From the NCBI GenBank assembly GCA_024234055.1, contig JACKOW010000007.1, forward strand, positions 62,001 through 126,000: a stretch of 64,000 nt of DNA. The letters are read 5' to 3'. Numbering within the stretch: position 1 is the first letter of the stretch; the number at the start of each line of letters is the position of its first letter. Shown here in pieces: positions 45,652 to 55,170 of the stretch. Below the pieces are notes generated by a model that was given only the letters and a program-made list of their open reading frames with translations, had not been told where the DNA came from and made no database searches. Origin of the DNA: Rhodanobacteraceae bacterium. GTDB taxonomy: Bacteria; Pseudomonadota; Gammaproteobacteria; Xanthomonadales; SZUA-5. The translations under genes were made by a program, and so were the position numbers.

Positions 45652-46545
45652 TCAGTCGCTGGTGGCACCCTCGTGCAAGTCGGCCAGCAACTGGCGCATG
45701 TCAGCGCCGATTTCAGCATCATCCAGCGCCAGTCTCAGCGTGGCATGGACGTAACCGAACTTGGTGCCACAGTCATAGCGCACGCCGTCAAAGCGGTAGG
45801 CGCAGACTGATTGCTCGCCCAGAAGCGCGGCAATCGCATCGGTGAGTTGGATCTCGCCTCCTGCGCCAGGCCGGGTCTGCTCCAGGAGTTTGAAGATTCG
45901 GGAATCGAGCACGTAGCGTCCGACTACCGCGAGATTGGAGGGCGCCACATCCGGCCGCGGCTTCTCGACGATGCTGTCGATCCGCATCAGTCCCTGCGAC
46001 AGTTCGGTCCCGGAGACGATGCCGTACTTGCCGGTGTCCTTCCAATCCACTGGCTCCACCGCCACCACGCTACCGCCCTGACGGGCCTGCACCGCGGCCA
46101 TCTGCGCGAGGGCGCCCGGGCCCTGACGATTGATGATGAAGTCATCGGGGAGAATCACGCCAAAAGCGCCGGAAGCCACCGCCGGTTGCGCGCACAGCAC
46201 GGCATGGCCCAAACCGCGCGCTTCCGATTGGAGCACAAAGACCGGGCGCACATGCGAGGGCAGCACGTCATGGACGATCTGCAGCAACTCCAGTTTGTTG
46301 CTGCGTTCCAGGCGCTGTTCCAGTTCGAAAGCCTGGTCGTAGTGATCACTGATGGCACGCTTGTTGCGATTGACCACAAAGACCAGGGTGTCGGCGCCAG
46401 CCTCAACCGCCTCGTCCGACGCCCACTGGATCAGCGGCTTGTCCATCACCGGCAACATTTCCTTGGGCACCACCTTGGTCGCCGGCAGGAAACGAGTGCC
46501 CAGACCTGCGACCGGAAACACCACCGTTTTCAAGCGCTCAGACAT
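45652..46545 (-). CDS. galU: UTP-glucose-1-phosphate uridylyltransferase
   Basis: 297 residues. Nucleotide-binding GLGTRFLPATKVVPKEMLP, substrate region QWASDEAVEAGAD, and GLGHAVLCAQP. It makes UDP-glucose for LPS, exopolysaccharide and sugar interconversion. It lies 15 bases after the wbpM-type gene and probably ends the lapA-lapB-wbpL-wbpM-galU run. Confidence 0.97.
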   Translation of the reverse strand: MSERLKTVVFPVAGLGTRFLPATKVVPKEMLPVMDKPLIQWASDEAVEAGADTLVFVVNRNKRAISDHYDQAFELEQRLERSNKLELLQIVHDVLPSHVRPVFVLQSEARGLGHAVLCAQPAVASGAFGVILPDDFIINRQGPGALAQMAAVQARQGGSVVAVEPVDWKDTGKYGIVSGTELSQGLMRIDSIVEKPRPDVAPSNLAVVGRYVLDSRIFKLLEQTRPGAGGEIQLTDAIAALLGEQSVCAYRFDGVRYDCGTKFGYVHATLRLALDDAEIGADMRQLLADLHEGATSD

Positions 46546-46560
46546 CGATCAGCTCCCTGT

Positions 46561-48450
46561 TCAGGCTCGCCGCAGCGGCAACACATTCTCGTCGTCGGAC
46601 GATACCCGACCGGAAAACTCCGGCACAAATCGGTTCAGGATCTCACGCAGCTCATCAACACCGTAGCGCCGCACGGCGGCATCGCCCTGATGCAGCGCCT
46701 GGGTGAGTTCGTCGAGATTGACGGCGCGATGTTGCGCCAGAAAGATCTTCTGGTGACGGGTCTGCTGATAGCTCTCGTGTTCGTGGAAGAGTTCCTCGAA
46801 CAGCTTTTCACCTTCACGCAAACCGGTGTACACGATCTGGATATCCTGTCCCGGCAGCTTTCCGGCCAGGCGAATCATCTGCTCGGCCAGATAGCGGATC
46901 TGGATCGGCTCACCCATGTCCAGCGCGAAGATCTCACCGCCCTGCCCCAGCGTCGCTGCCTGCAGGATCAGCTGGCAGGCCTCGGGGATGGTCATGAAGT
47001 AGCGGCTGATTTCGGGATGGGTGACGGTCACCGGCCCGCCCTGACGAATCTGCTCACGGAATAGCGGAACCACGCTGCCAGCGGAATCCAGCACATTGCC
47101 GAAGCGCACCGTCAGATAGCAGGTGCGCGAACGCTTGGCCAGGTTCTGGCAGAAGATCTCGGCGATGCGCTTGGTCGCCCCCATCACGTTCGCCGGATTG
47201 ACGGCCTTGTCGGTGGAGATCAGCACGAAGGTCTCCACGCCGGCCTCGTCGGCGGCCAGCGCAATCGCCCGGGTGCCAAGCACATTGTTGCGGAAAGCTT
47301 CGCGCAACTGCTGCTGCAGCAGCGGCACATGCTTGTAGGCCGCGGCGTGAAACACCACTTGCGGGCGCAGAGTCTCCAGTACGTGCCTGCAGGTGGCGGC
47401 GTCGCAGACATCACCCAGCGCGGCATCCAGTTCCATATCCGGAAACTCGCGGCGCAGCTGCCGTTCAATCTGGTACAGGTTGTACTCGGACTGTTCCAGA
47501 ATGCCGAGTGCCGAGGCCCCGAGGCGCGCCACCTGACGGCACAGCTCGGCACCGATGGAGCCGCCGCCGCCGGTGACCAGCACGCGCTTGCCGGACAGCG
47601 CCTGACGGATCGCCGTCCAGTCCAGTTGCACCGGTTCGCGACCGAGTAGATCCTCGATCGCGACTTCCTTGAGCTCATTGAAGGCTGAGCGCCCGGCGAC
47701 CACGTCCTGCAGGCGCGGCACGGTCCTGAATGGCAACCCGGTTTCTTCGCACAGCTCCACCACGCGACGCATTTCGGCAGTCGTGGCGCTGGGCATCGCA
47801 ATCAACAACATGTCCGCGGCCACTTCGCGGGCCAGATCGCGCAGTTCCTCGATCCGGCCCAGCACCGGCACGCCGTGGACGCGGGCGCCGCGCAGCAATC
47901 GATTGTCGTCAAGGAATCCCACCGGCAGATACTGGCCTTCGGCGCGGAGATCGCGCACCAGCATCTCGCCGGCGCGCTCCGCGCCCAGCACCAGCACGCG
48001 CTTGCGTGAGCTGCGCTCATAGAAATCGAGCCGACTGTCCTTCCAGAAGCGATAGGCCAGACGCGGCAGGCCCAGCAGCACCGACATCAATACCGGATAC
48101 AGGATCAATACACTGCGCGGCACGTTCCCCAGGCGGTCGTAGAGAAACAGCGCGAGGCCCACGGTGAGGGCGCCGAGAATGGAGCCGCGTACGATGTTCC
48201 AGAGATCGGGCAGACTGGCAAAGCGCCACAAGCCCTTGTACAGGCCGGTCCACCAGAAGATGCTTCCCTGAATCGTCAGTACCAGCACGACTTCGCTCAA
48301 CGTCAGTACGCTGAGCGAGGTATCGGCCTCGAAGCTCAGGCGGATCGACTTGGCCAGATACCAGGCGATCAGAATCATCGCCAGATCGTGCGCAACCACC
48401 GCACTGCGCGGGTGAATCAGGGCCACAAAGGCGCGCAAGGCCCGGCTCAT
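46561..48450 (-). CDS. wbpM: WbpM/CapD-type nucleotide-sugar 4,6-dehydratase
   Basis: 629 residues, the usual full-length membrane form. About four N-terminal membrane helices come first, then a CoA-binding-like Rossmann domain (KRVLVLGAERAGEMLVRDLR). The catalytic SDR domain follows with VTGGGGSIGAELCRQ, STDKAVNPANVMGATKR (Met in place of the usual catalytic Tyr, as in this family) and EGEKLFEELFHE. It converts UDP-GlcNAc to 4-keto-6-deoxy sugars for O-antigen or capsule. ATGA overlap with the upstream wbpL-type gene supports a shared role in making the first lipid-linked sugar. Confidence 0.93.
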   Translation of the reverse strand: MSRALRAFVALIHPRSAVVAHDLAMILIAWYLAKSIRLSFEADTSLSVLTLSEVVLVLTIQGSIFWWTGLYKGLWRFASLPDLWNIVRGSILGALTVGLALFLYDRLGNVPRSVLILYPVLMSVLLGLPRLAYRFWKDSRLDFYERSSRKRVLVLGAERAGEMLVRDLRAEGQYLPVGFLDDNRLLRGARVHGVPVLGRIEELRDLAREVAADMLLIAMPSATTAEMRRVVELCEETGLPFRTVPRLQDVVAGRSAFNELKEVAIEDLLGREPVQLDWTAIRQALSGKRVLVTGGGGSIGAELCRQVARLGASALGILEQSEYNLYQIERQLRREFPDMELDAALGDVCDAATCRHVLETLRPQVVFHAAAYKHVPLLQQQLREAFRNNVLGTRAIALAADEAGVETFVLISTDKAVNPANVMGATKRIAEIFCQNLAKRSRTCYLTVRFGNVLDSAGSVVPLFREQIRQGGPVTVTHPEISRYFMTIPEACQLILQAATLGQGGEIFALDMGEPIQIRYLAEQMIRLAGKLPGQDIQIVYTGLREGEKLFEELFHEHESYQQTRHQKIFLAQHRAVNLDELTQALHQGDAAVRRYGVDELREILNRFVPEFSGRVSSDDENVLPLRRA

Positions 48451-49463
48451 GAACCCACCCTCGCCCGGCGCAAGGCGTAATCACGCGCAAGGCGCCAGAG
48501 CAAGGCGCCTGACAGATAGACAACAGCAGCAGCAATCAGCATGGGCAAGGGTCGCAAGGGGCCGATGAGCAGTACCAAGGCCGAGATTCCCACGCTGAAT
48601 CCCAGATAGCTCAGAGTGGTCCGGGTGTGGCTCCAGCCAGCACGCGTAAGCCATTGATACAGATGCTCGCGGTGCGCAGTGTACCATCGCCGTGGGGGCC
48701 GACGAAGCATGCGCCAGGCCAGGGTCAGGCCGGTATCGAGAAACACCGCAGCGGCCAGCAGCAGCGCCGCAGGCAAGACCGGTCCGGCATCAACCAGGGG
48801 CATCAGGGCCAGCGCAGCGACGATGTATCCCAGACTGGCGCTGCCGACATCGCCCATGAAGGCGCGGGCGTCGGGAAAGTTGAAGGGCAAGAATGCGCAG
48901 ACCGATCCGGCCACGACGGCGGCAAACCAGGCCGCGGGATAGTCGCCCGCCTTCCACGCCAGAGCGGCGATGATGGTGGCCACCAGCACCGCCTGGACTG
49001 CCGCCATACCATTGATGCCATCCATGAAATTCCAGAAGTTGATCGCTGGAATGATCAATATCAAGGGAAGGATCAGCACCAGAACCCAGGGCAGTTGCGC
49101 GGCCAGCCCGGGCCAGGCGCCAAGGGTCAGCAGCACGGCTGCCGTCGCATGCGCCAGCAGCCGCGGCCACACCGGCAGACCCTGGCGATCATCGAGCCAG
49201 CTGATCAGGGCGACGATGGCCAGACCCGCGGCGCCGCCCAGCGCCCAGCGACCCAGCGGATGTTGCACGCCCAGCGCCAGCCCGAGGCCGGTCCAGACGG
49301 CGGTGATGACGAGTACGAATCCCAGTCCGGCCCCACGCACCGTCGGAGCGCTGTGCATGCGCCGGGCTCCCGGCTGATCATGCATGGCTGCGCCCTGCGC
49401 ATAGGCCAGGGCCAGACGGGTCAGCATCCAGGCTGGCGCAGCAGCCAACAAGGCGGCAAGCAC
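48447..49463 (-). CDS. wbpL: Undecaprenyl-phosphate glycosyl-1-phosphate transferase (WbpL/WecA family)
   Basis: About 338 residues from GTG 49463; a TTG nine bases upstream is possible. There are ten or eleven membrane helices. Family motifs are DQPGARRMHSAPTVRGAG, the DDRQGL loop, the catalytic NFWNFMDGINGMA, GDVGSASLGY and the cytoplasmic HREHLYQ. It transfers a sugar-1-phosphate from UDP-sugar to undecaprenyl phosphate, the first step of O-antigen or related glycan synthesis. Its neighbour WbpM would supply the modified sugar. Confidence 0.9.
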   Translation of the reverse strand: MLAALLAAAPAWMLTRLALAYAQGAAMHDQPGARRMHSAPTVRGAGLGFVLVITAVWTGLGLALGVQHPLGRWALGGAAGLAIVALISWLDDRQGLPVWPRLLAHATAAVLLTLGAWPGLAAQLPWVLVLILPLILIIPAINFWNFMDGINGMAAVQAVLVATIIAALAWKAGDYPAAWFAAVVAGSVCAFLPFNFPDARAFMGDVGSASLGYIVAALALMPLVDAGPVLPAALLLAAAVFLDTGLTLAWRMLRRPPRRWYTAHREHLYQWLTRAGWSHTRTTLSYLGFSVGISALVLLIGPLRPLPMLIAAAVVYLSGALLWRLARDYALRRARVGS

Positions 49464-49479
49464 AGCGCTCAAGGTCAGT

Positions 49480-50649
49480 TCACTCGCCCGGCACGCCGTG
49501 CACCGGCTTGATGCTGCCCCAGCTCTTGCAACTGGGACACTGCCAGTGCAAGGCACGCGGGCTGAAGCCGCAACGGCTGCAGCGATAGCCAGCCTTGCGT
49601 TCCAGCAGACGATGGAGCAATTCGCGGATGAGGCCGATGGCCTCTGCGCGCTCACCGGATTCGGAAGGAAAGGACAGGTCGACGACCTTGAGCACACCGC
49701 GTACCGACGGACGCTGATGCAGGCGGTCGGCGAGGAAGCCGACGGCCTCGCTGCGGCCATCGCTGCGCTCGATCATGGCACTGCGCGCCAGCAAGGCGGC
49801 CACGCCGCGATCACGCTGCATCATCAGGTCGAGAAAGGCCTGTGCGCGATCGCTGCGTCCCAGTTTTTCGTAGGTTGCCAGCAGTTCACTGAGAATCTCG
49901 GACAGAAAGTCCGGGTCGATCTCCGCGGCCTTCTCGAAATGGCGGATTGCAGCCTCATCGGCGCCGTCTGCCAGCGCCAAACGTCCCAGCAGCATGTGCG
50001 CACGGACGCAGCGGGCATCGACCGCCACAGCCTCGCGCGCCAGCTTGCGGGCTTCCTCGGGTTCCTTGCGCGCCCGCGCCTGCTCCGCCAATTCGCAGTA
50101 GAACTGCGCCACCAGCGGCGAGGTGCCATCGCCAGTGGCGGCGCGCAGGCGCTGCGCCATCTCGATGGCGCGGTTCCAGTCACGTTCCTGCTGGTAGATG
50201 GAAATCAGATGTCGCAGTGCGGTCGGTGCATGCTGGTCGATGGCCAGCAAATCGGTGTACAAGGCTTCGGCGCGATCCAGCAAACCGGCGCGCATGTAAT
50301 CCTCGCCCAACTCCAGCAAAGCGATGGTGCGCTGATCGGCGGACAGTTTGGGGCGGCTGTAGAGATCTTGATGGAGGCGGATGGCGCGATCCGTTTCACC
50401 GCGACGCCGGAACAGATTGCCCAGGGCCAGCTGGGTCTCGAAGGTGTCACTATCGAGTTCAGCAATCTTGAGAAAGACTTCCAGTGCCTTGTCGGGCTGC
50501 TCGTTCAGCAGATAGTTGAGGCCGCTGAAATAGGTCTGGGAGAACTTGGAGAAGCGCTCACCACTGCTGCGTTCGCTGCCTCGTCGGCCCACCAGATAGC
50601 CAGACCAGGCTGCAATCGGCAAGAGCAGCCACAGCACTTCCCAGCCCAT
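49480..50649 (-). CDS. lapB: Lipopolysaccharide assembly protein LapB (YciM)
   Basis: 389 residues. One N-terminal membrane helix (VLWLLLPIAAWSGYLVGRRG), about nine TPR repeats and a C-terminal rubredoxin-like zinc ribbon (CSRCGF...CPSCKSWG). LapB controls FtsH-dependent turnover of LpxC and so the rate of lipid A synthesis. It is six bases after lapA, the usual pair. Confidence 0.95.
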   Translation of the reverse strand: MGWEVLWLLLPIAAWSGYLVGRRGSERSSGERFSKFSQTYFSGLNYLLNEQPDKALEVFLKIAELDSDTFETQLALGNLFRRRGETDRAIRLHQDLYSRPKLSADQRTIALLELGEDYMRAGLLDRAEALYTDLLAIDQHAPTALRHLISIYQQERDWNRAIEMAQRLRAATGDGTSPLVAQFYCELAEQARARKEPEEARKLAREAVAVDARCVRAHMLLGRLALADGADEAAIRHFEKAAEIDPDFLSEILSELLATYEKLGRSDRAQAFLDLMMQRDRGVAALLARSAMIERSDGRSEAVGFLADRLHQRPSVRGVLKVVDLSFPSESGERAEAIGLIRELLHRLLERKAGYRCSRCGFSPRALHWQCPSCKSWGSIKPVHGVPGE

Positions 50650-50655
50650 GATGGT

Positions 50656-50895
50656 TCAGCTTCCCGATCGACGTTGGCGGCGCAATTCGCGCTTGAGCCC
50701 AAGTACCACGGCCAGATACAGGCCCAAGGCTCCAGCGAGACTGCCGAGCGCGAAGAACCCCACCAAAGCCACGCCCAGCGGCAACGTGAAGGCGCCGACG
50801 ACGGCATCGATCTGGGTCAGGGCCGGATTGAAAGCTGCAAACACGACGATGGCGGTCAAAACCACACCGAGCAGGATTCTGGCCGCAAGTTTCAA
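50656..50895 (-). CDS. lapA: Lipopolysaccharide assembly protein LapA
   Basis: 79 residues, two membrane helices (AARILLGVVLTAIVVFAAFNP; VALVGFFALGSLAGALGLYLAVV shortened here) and a basic C terminus (LKRELRRQRRSGS). Small size and position before lapB are typical. It associates with LapB at the inner membrane. It lies 14 bases after ihfB. Confidence 0.9.
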   Translation of the reverse strand: MKLAARILLGVVLTAIVVFAAFNPALTQIDAVVGAFTLPLGVALVGFFALGSLAGALGLYLAVVLGLKRELRRQRRSGS

Positions 50896-50909
50896 GCAGC
50901 TGCGCCTCG

Positions 50910-51233
50910 TCAGGACCGAGCAGTCTTGGGCGCAGGCACCGGTACCTTCTGGGCACTGGCGTTCACCCGCTCGCGTAATTCCTTGCCGGGTTTGAAATGC
51001 GGGACATATTTGCCCGAGAGCGCTACCACATCACCCGTCTTCGGGTTCCGGCCCATGCGCGGCGGCCTGAAATGCAGGGAGAAACTGCCAAAGCCGCGGA
51101 CTTCGATACGTTCGCCGCTGGACAGGGAGTCGGCCATCTGATCAATGACAGATTTCACCGCGAGCTCAACATCCGGTTGTGCCAGATGCGTTTGCCGACC
51201 CGACAAGGCCAGGATCAGTTCCGACTTGGTCAC
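50910..51233 (-). CDS. ihfB: Integration host factor beta subunit
   Basis: 107 residues. The sequence MTKSELILALSGRQTHL, then GERIEVRGFGSFSLHFR and PRMGRNPKTGD with the DNA-intercalating Pro loop is typical of IhfB. IHF bends DNA at WATCAANNNNTTR sites; one such site lies before the cyd operon at 14538. The gene is downstream of rpsA, the common order. Confidence 0.97.
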   Translation of the reverse strand: MTKSELILALSGRQTHLAQPDVELAVKSVIDQMADSLSSGERIEVRGFGSFSLHFRPPRMGRNPKTGDVVALSGKYVPHFKPGKELRERVNASAQKVPVPAPKTARS

Positions 51234-51280
51234 GATCTTTGCTCCAGCAAGCCCGGGGAAGTTTCAAGACTACGTTGAAA

Positions 51281-51307
51281 GTGGGGGCGGCGCACGTCCG
51301 CCCCCAC
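51281..51307 (-). terminator. GC-rich hairpin between rpsA and ihfB
   Basis: GTGGGGGCGG...CCGCCCCCAC, ten-base perfect arms with a seven-base loop, 14 bases after the rpsA stop. Only three T residues follow on the minus strand, so it is either a weak intrinsic terminator or an RNA-stability stem between rpsA and ihfB. Confidence 0.6.
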
Positions 51308-51321
51308 CAATACCAGAGAAA

Positions 51322-52986
51322 TCAGCGGCTCAGCTGTTCCTTGAGCAGCGCGCCGAGCTTGGTCGTGCCGATGGAGGTGTTGTGGTACTCCTCCAGAGCA
51401 TCGGCCAGTTCGTCGTCTTCCTTGGCACGGATCGACAGCTGCAGGATACGGCCACGACGATCGAGACCCGTGAACTTGGCTTCGATCTTGTCACCCACGG
51501 CGTAGTGCTGCGTGGCGTCGTCCACACGCTCCTTGGCGATATCCGATGCGCGCAAATAGCCCTCGACACCCTCGTCCAGGTCCACGGTCACGCCACGGGC
51601 ATCCACTTCGCGAACGATGCCGTGAACGATGCTGCCCTTCGGATTGTTGGCCATGAAGCTGCCGAAGGGATCCTGCTCCAGCTGCTTGATGCCGAGCGAA
51701 ATGCGCTCGCGCTCGGGATCGACGGCCAGCACCACGGCCTCCAGTTCCTCGCCCTTCTTGAAATTGCGGACCAGGTCTTCGCCGGTGCCGTTCCAGGAAA
51801 TGTCGGACAGGTGCACCAGTCCGTCGATGCCGCCATCGAGGCCGACGAAGATGCCGAAATCGGTGATCGACTTGATCGAGCCCGAGACCTTGTCACCCTT
51901 CTTGAAGGTGCCGGCGAAGGCTTCCCACGGATTGCTCGTGCACTGCTTCATGCCGAGCGAAATGCGGCGACGCTCTTCGTCGATGTCGAGCACGGTCACT
52001 TCGGTTTCGTCGCCGATGGCCACGATCTTGGCCGGGTTGACGTTCTTGTTGGTCCAATCCATCTCGGACACGTGCACCAGACCTTCGACGCCCGGCTCCA
52101 GCTCGACGAATGCACCGTACTCGGTGACGTTCGAGACCTTGCCGAACAGACGGGTACCCTGCGGGTAACGACGCGAGATGTTCACCCACGGATCGTCGCC
52201 CAGCTGCTTCAGACCCAGCGAAACGCGATTGCGCTCACGGTCGAAGCGCAGCACGCGCACATCGATCTCGTCACCGACGTTGACCACTTCGGAGGGGTGA
52301 CGGACGCGCTTCCACGCCATGTCGGTGATGTGCAGCAGGCCATCGATGCCGCCGAGGTCGACGAATGCGCCGTAATCGGTGAGGTTCTTGACCACACCCT
52401 TCAGCACCGCGCCTTCCTTGAGCTTCTCCATCAACTGCTCGCGCTCGACGCTGAACTCGCTCTCGACCACCGCACGGCGGGAGACCACGACGTTGTTGCG
52501 CTTGCGATCGAGCTTGATGATCTTGAACTCGAGATCCTTGCCTTCCAGGTACACCGGATCACGGACCGGACGCACGTCGACCAGGGAACCCGGCAGGAAC
52601 GCGCGGATGTCCTTGATGTCGACCGTGAAGCCGCCCTTGACCTTGCCACTGATGCGACCGACCACGGTCTCATCCTTGGTCTGAGCTTCTTCGAGCTCAT
52701 CCCACACCATCGCGCGCTTGGCTTTCTCGCGCGACAGCCGCGTTTCGCCGAAACCATCTTCCAGTGCGTCCAGGGCGACCTTGACCTCGTCGCCAACGCT
52801 CACCTCGAGCTCGCCCGCCTCATTGCGGAATTGCTCGATGGGCACCACGCCCTCGGACTTCAGACCCGCATTGACGATGACGACATCGCTGCGGATTTCC
52901 ACTACCGTGCCGGTAACAATGGCGCCGGGCTTGAGCTTGCTGATGCGCTCGCTCTGTTCAAACAGTTCGGCAAAACTTTCAGTCAT
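51322..52986 (-). CDS. rpsA: 30S ribosomal protein S1
   Basis: 554 residues from ATG 52986. Six S1 RNA-binding repeats are visible, for example GAIVTGTVVEIRSDVVIVNAG, GAVLKGVVKNLTDYGAFVDLGG and GDKVSGSIKSITDFGIFVGLDG. S1 recruits mRNA to the 30S subunit. It lies 157 bases after cmk, a gap likely to hold its own promoter and autoregulatory leader. That gap includes the palindrome CGAGAGAAATTCTCGAG near 53101. Confidence 0.98.
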   Translation of the reverse strand: MTESFAELFEQSERISKLKPGAIVTGTVVEIRSDVVIVNAGLKSEGVVPIEQFRNEAGELEVSVGDEVKVALDALEDGFGETRLSREKAKRAMVWDELEEAQTKDETVVGRISGKVKGGFTVDIKDIRAFLPGSLVDVRPVRDPVYLEGKDLEFKIIKLDRKRNNVVVSRRAVVESEFSVEREQLMEKLKEGAVLKGVVKNLTDYGAFVDLGGIDGLLHITDMAWKRVRHPSEVVNVGDEIDVRVLRFDRERNRVSLGLKQLGDDPWVNISRRYPQGTRLFGKVSNVTEYGAFVELEPGVEGLVHVSEMDWTNKNVNPAKIVAIGDETEVTVLDIDEERRRISLGMKQCTSNPWEAFAGTFKKGDKVSGSIKSITDFGIFVGLDGGIDGLVHLSDISWNGTGEDLVRNFKKGEELEAVVLAVDPERERISLGIKQLEQDPFGSFMANNPKGSIVHGIVREVDARGVTVDLDEGVEGYLRASDIAKERVDDATQHYAVGDKIEAKFTGLDRRGRILQLSIRAKEDDELADALEEYHNTSIGTTKLGALLKEQLSR

Positions 52987-53143
52987 GGTTGATTCCAGGA
53001 AATCGGAAAGACGCCCGCAGCCCTTTGGATCCGGGTCCGCGTCAGCGTCGTTCCACCCTCTTTCGAGTGTGCGGATTGCTCCGCGTATGTTTATGAATCC
53101 CGAGAGAAATTCTCGAGCCCGTTCCCCCATTGCGAGGCCGAAG

Positions 53144-53833
53144 TCAGCGCTTCAAAGGCGCCGCCCAGGCGAGCACGATGGCAACCACATCATCGATGGA
53201 CTGGGTAGTCGAATCGATGGTGCGGGCATCGTGCGCGGGAACCAGAGGCGCCACGGACCGGGTTCGGTCGCGCAGGTCGCGTTCTTCAATCTCGCGCAAG
53301 AGGGCCGGTAGAATAGCCGTTATTCCCTTTTCGCTCAACTGTTTATGGCGGCGCCGGGCACGTTCTGCCGCACTGGCAGTCAGGAAAACTTTCAATTCGG
53401 CCTCGGGAAACACGATGGTTCCCATGTCCCGACCATCGGCCACCAGACCGGGTGCGACCTGGAAAGCCCGTTGCTTGGCCAGCAGCGCCGCCCTCACGGC
53501 CGGCTGCGCGGCCACTTTGGAAGCGGCCTGGCCGGCCTCCTCGGTGCGGATATCTGCAGAGATGTCCTCGTCTCCCAGCCAGACATGCGGTTCGGAGTCG
53601 ATGCGGTCCTCGAAGCGGATATCGGCATCCAGCGCCAGCCTGGCCAGCGCCTGCTCATCGGCCAGATCAGCACCGCTGCGCACCGCCGCAACGCCGACCG
53701 CCCGGTAGAGCGCCCCCGAATCCAGGAAATGCCAGCCCAGCGCCCGAGCCACGGCACGGCTGATGGTGCCCTTGCCCGAGCCGCTCGGCCCGTCGATGGT
53801 GATGACCGGTGCGGCCTGTGGCAATGGACTCAC
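53144..53833 (-). CDS. cmk: Cytidylate kinase
   Basis: 229 residues from a GTG overlapping the aroA stop (GTGA). P-loop DGPSGSGKGTISRA, then FLDSGALYRAVG, VADGRDMGTIVFPEA and FLTASAAERARRR. It phosphorylates CMP and dCMP. Coupling to aroA and position before rpsA are conserved in gammaproteobacteria. Confidence 0.97.
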   Translation of the reverse strand: MSPLPQAAPVITIDGPSGSGKGTISRAVARALGWHFLDSGALYRAVGVAAVRSGADLADEQALARLALDADIRFEDRIDSEPHVWLGDEDISADIRTEEAGQAASKVAAQPAVRAALLAKQRAFQVAPGLVADGRDMGTIVFPEAELKVFLTASAAERARRRHKQLSEKGITAILPALLREIEERDLRDRTRSVAPLVPAHDARTIDSTTQSIDDVVAIVLAWAAPLKR

Positions 53834-55170
53834 GCTGAAAGCTCCGGACTACCCTCACGGACCTGCATGGACAATCCGGCGAGTGTCGCCAGTTCGGAGA
53901 AGCCCGGGAAGCTGGTATCGACGTTGGCGCAGTCGAGTATGCGGATGACGCCAGTGGCACGCAGCGCGGCTACAGCGAAGCTCATGGCGATGCGGTGATC
54001 TCCGTGACTGTCGATATGTCCACCGCTCATCTGTGCCCTGCCCTCTATGGCCATGCCGTCGTCGAATTCCTGTACCTGCACGCCCAGTGCCTCGAGGCCG
54101 CGGGCCATCGCCGCAATCCGGTCGCTTTCCTTCACCCGCAACTCGTGGGCGCCGCGGACGCTGCTGGTGCCCTCGGCACAGGCGGCGGCAATGGCAAAGG
54201 CCGGGAATTCGTCGATCATATCGGGCACGCGCTCGATCGGCACGTCCACGGCGCGCAGCGCGCTGGCGCGCACGCGCAGATCCCCGACCGGTTCGCCCGC
54301 CACCTCGCGTTGATCGAGGATCTCGATGTCGGCGCCCATGTCGATCAGGGTCAGCAACAAGCCGGTTCGGCGCGGATTGAGCCCGACGTTCTCGATGATC
54401 AGTTCGCCCTCCGGCGCAATCGCGCCTGCAACCAGAAAAAAGGCCGCGGAGGAAAAATCTCCCGGCACAGCGATCGGCTGCGCGCGAAGCGTTTGACCCG
54501 GGTTGAGGCGCACCCGGTTGCCTACAACGGACACATCGGCGCCCAGCGCGGTCAACATGCGCTCAGTGTAGTCGCGGGTGGCGGCGGGTTCGGTGACCTC
54601 GGTGGGACCGCTGGCGTACAGACCCGCGAGCAGCACGCAGGACTTGATCTGGGCGCTGGCCACCGGGCAGCGATAGTCGATGCCGCGCAATCCGTCGACG
54701 GCATGAATCTGCAGGGGCGCGGTGCCGGCGGTGGTGCACTCGATGCGCGCGCCCATCTGCAGCAAGGGGTCGATGACCCGGCGCATGGGTCGACGCGATA
54801 GCGATTCATCACCGATCAGGGTGCTGGCAAAGCGCTGGCCGGCGAGCAAGCCGGTGAGCAGACGCATCGCAGTACCGGCGTTGCCGCAGTCGAGCGCCGC
54901 GGCACTTTGCCTGAGGCCGTGCAACCCTACCCCATCGATCCGCAACCCGGTCGCTGCAGTGCGCTCGATGGTGACGCCGAGATCGCGAAGGATCTGCGCG
55001 GTCGCCAGGGTGTCGGCGCCGGGCAGGAAGCCGCTGACCTCGGTTCGGCCTTGTGCGAGCGCGCCGAACATGACCGCCCGATGGGAGATCGACTTGTCAC
55101 CGGGTACGCTGAAGCACCCCTGGACCCGCCGCGACGGCTGACACAGAAACTCGCGCGACGAAGCGCTCAT
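53830..55170 (-). CDS. aroA: 3-phosphoshikimate 1-carboxyvinyltransferase (EPSP synthase)
   Basis: 446 residues. PEP and shikimate-phosphate motifs: VPGDKSISHRAVMFGALAQG, GNAGTAMRLLTGLL, SRRPMRRVIDPL, and LRVKESDRIAAMARGLEALG. It makes EPSP in the shikimate pathway. ATGA overlap with hisC and GTGA overlap with cmk place it inside a tightly coupled run. Confidence 0.97.
   Translation of the reverse strand: MSASSREFLCQPSRRVQGCFSVPGDKSISHRAVMFGALAQGRTEVSGFLPGADTLATAQILRDLGVTIERTAATGLRIDGVGLHGLRQSAAALDCGNAGTAMRLLTGLLAGQRFASTLIGDESLSRRPMRRVIDPLLQMGARIECTTAGTAPLQIHAVDGLRGIDYRCPVASAQIKSCVLLAGLYASGPTEVTEPAATRDYTERMLTALGADVSVVGNRVRLNPGQTLRAQPIAVPGDFSSAAFFLVAGAIAPEGELIIENVGLNPRRTGLLLTLIDMGADIEILDQREVAGEPVGDLRVRASALRAVDVPIERVPDMIDEFPAFAIAAACAEGTSSVRGAHELRVKESDRIAAMARGLEALGVQVQEFDDGMAIEGRAQMSGGHIDSHGDHRIAMSFAVAALRATGVIRILDCANVDTSFPGFSELATLAGLSMQVREGSPELSA

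Noticed and set aside
51145..52992. Plus-strand open frame of 615 codons
   Set aside because: Antisense of rpsA; its repeats mirror the S1 repeats.
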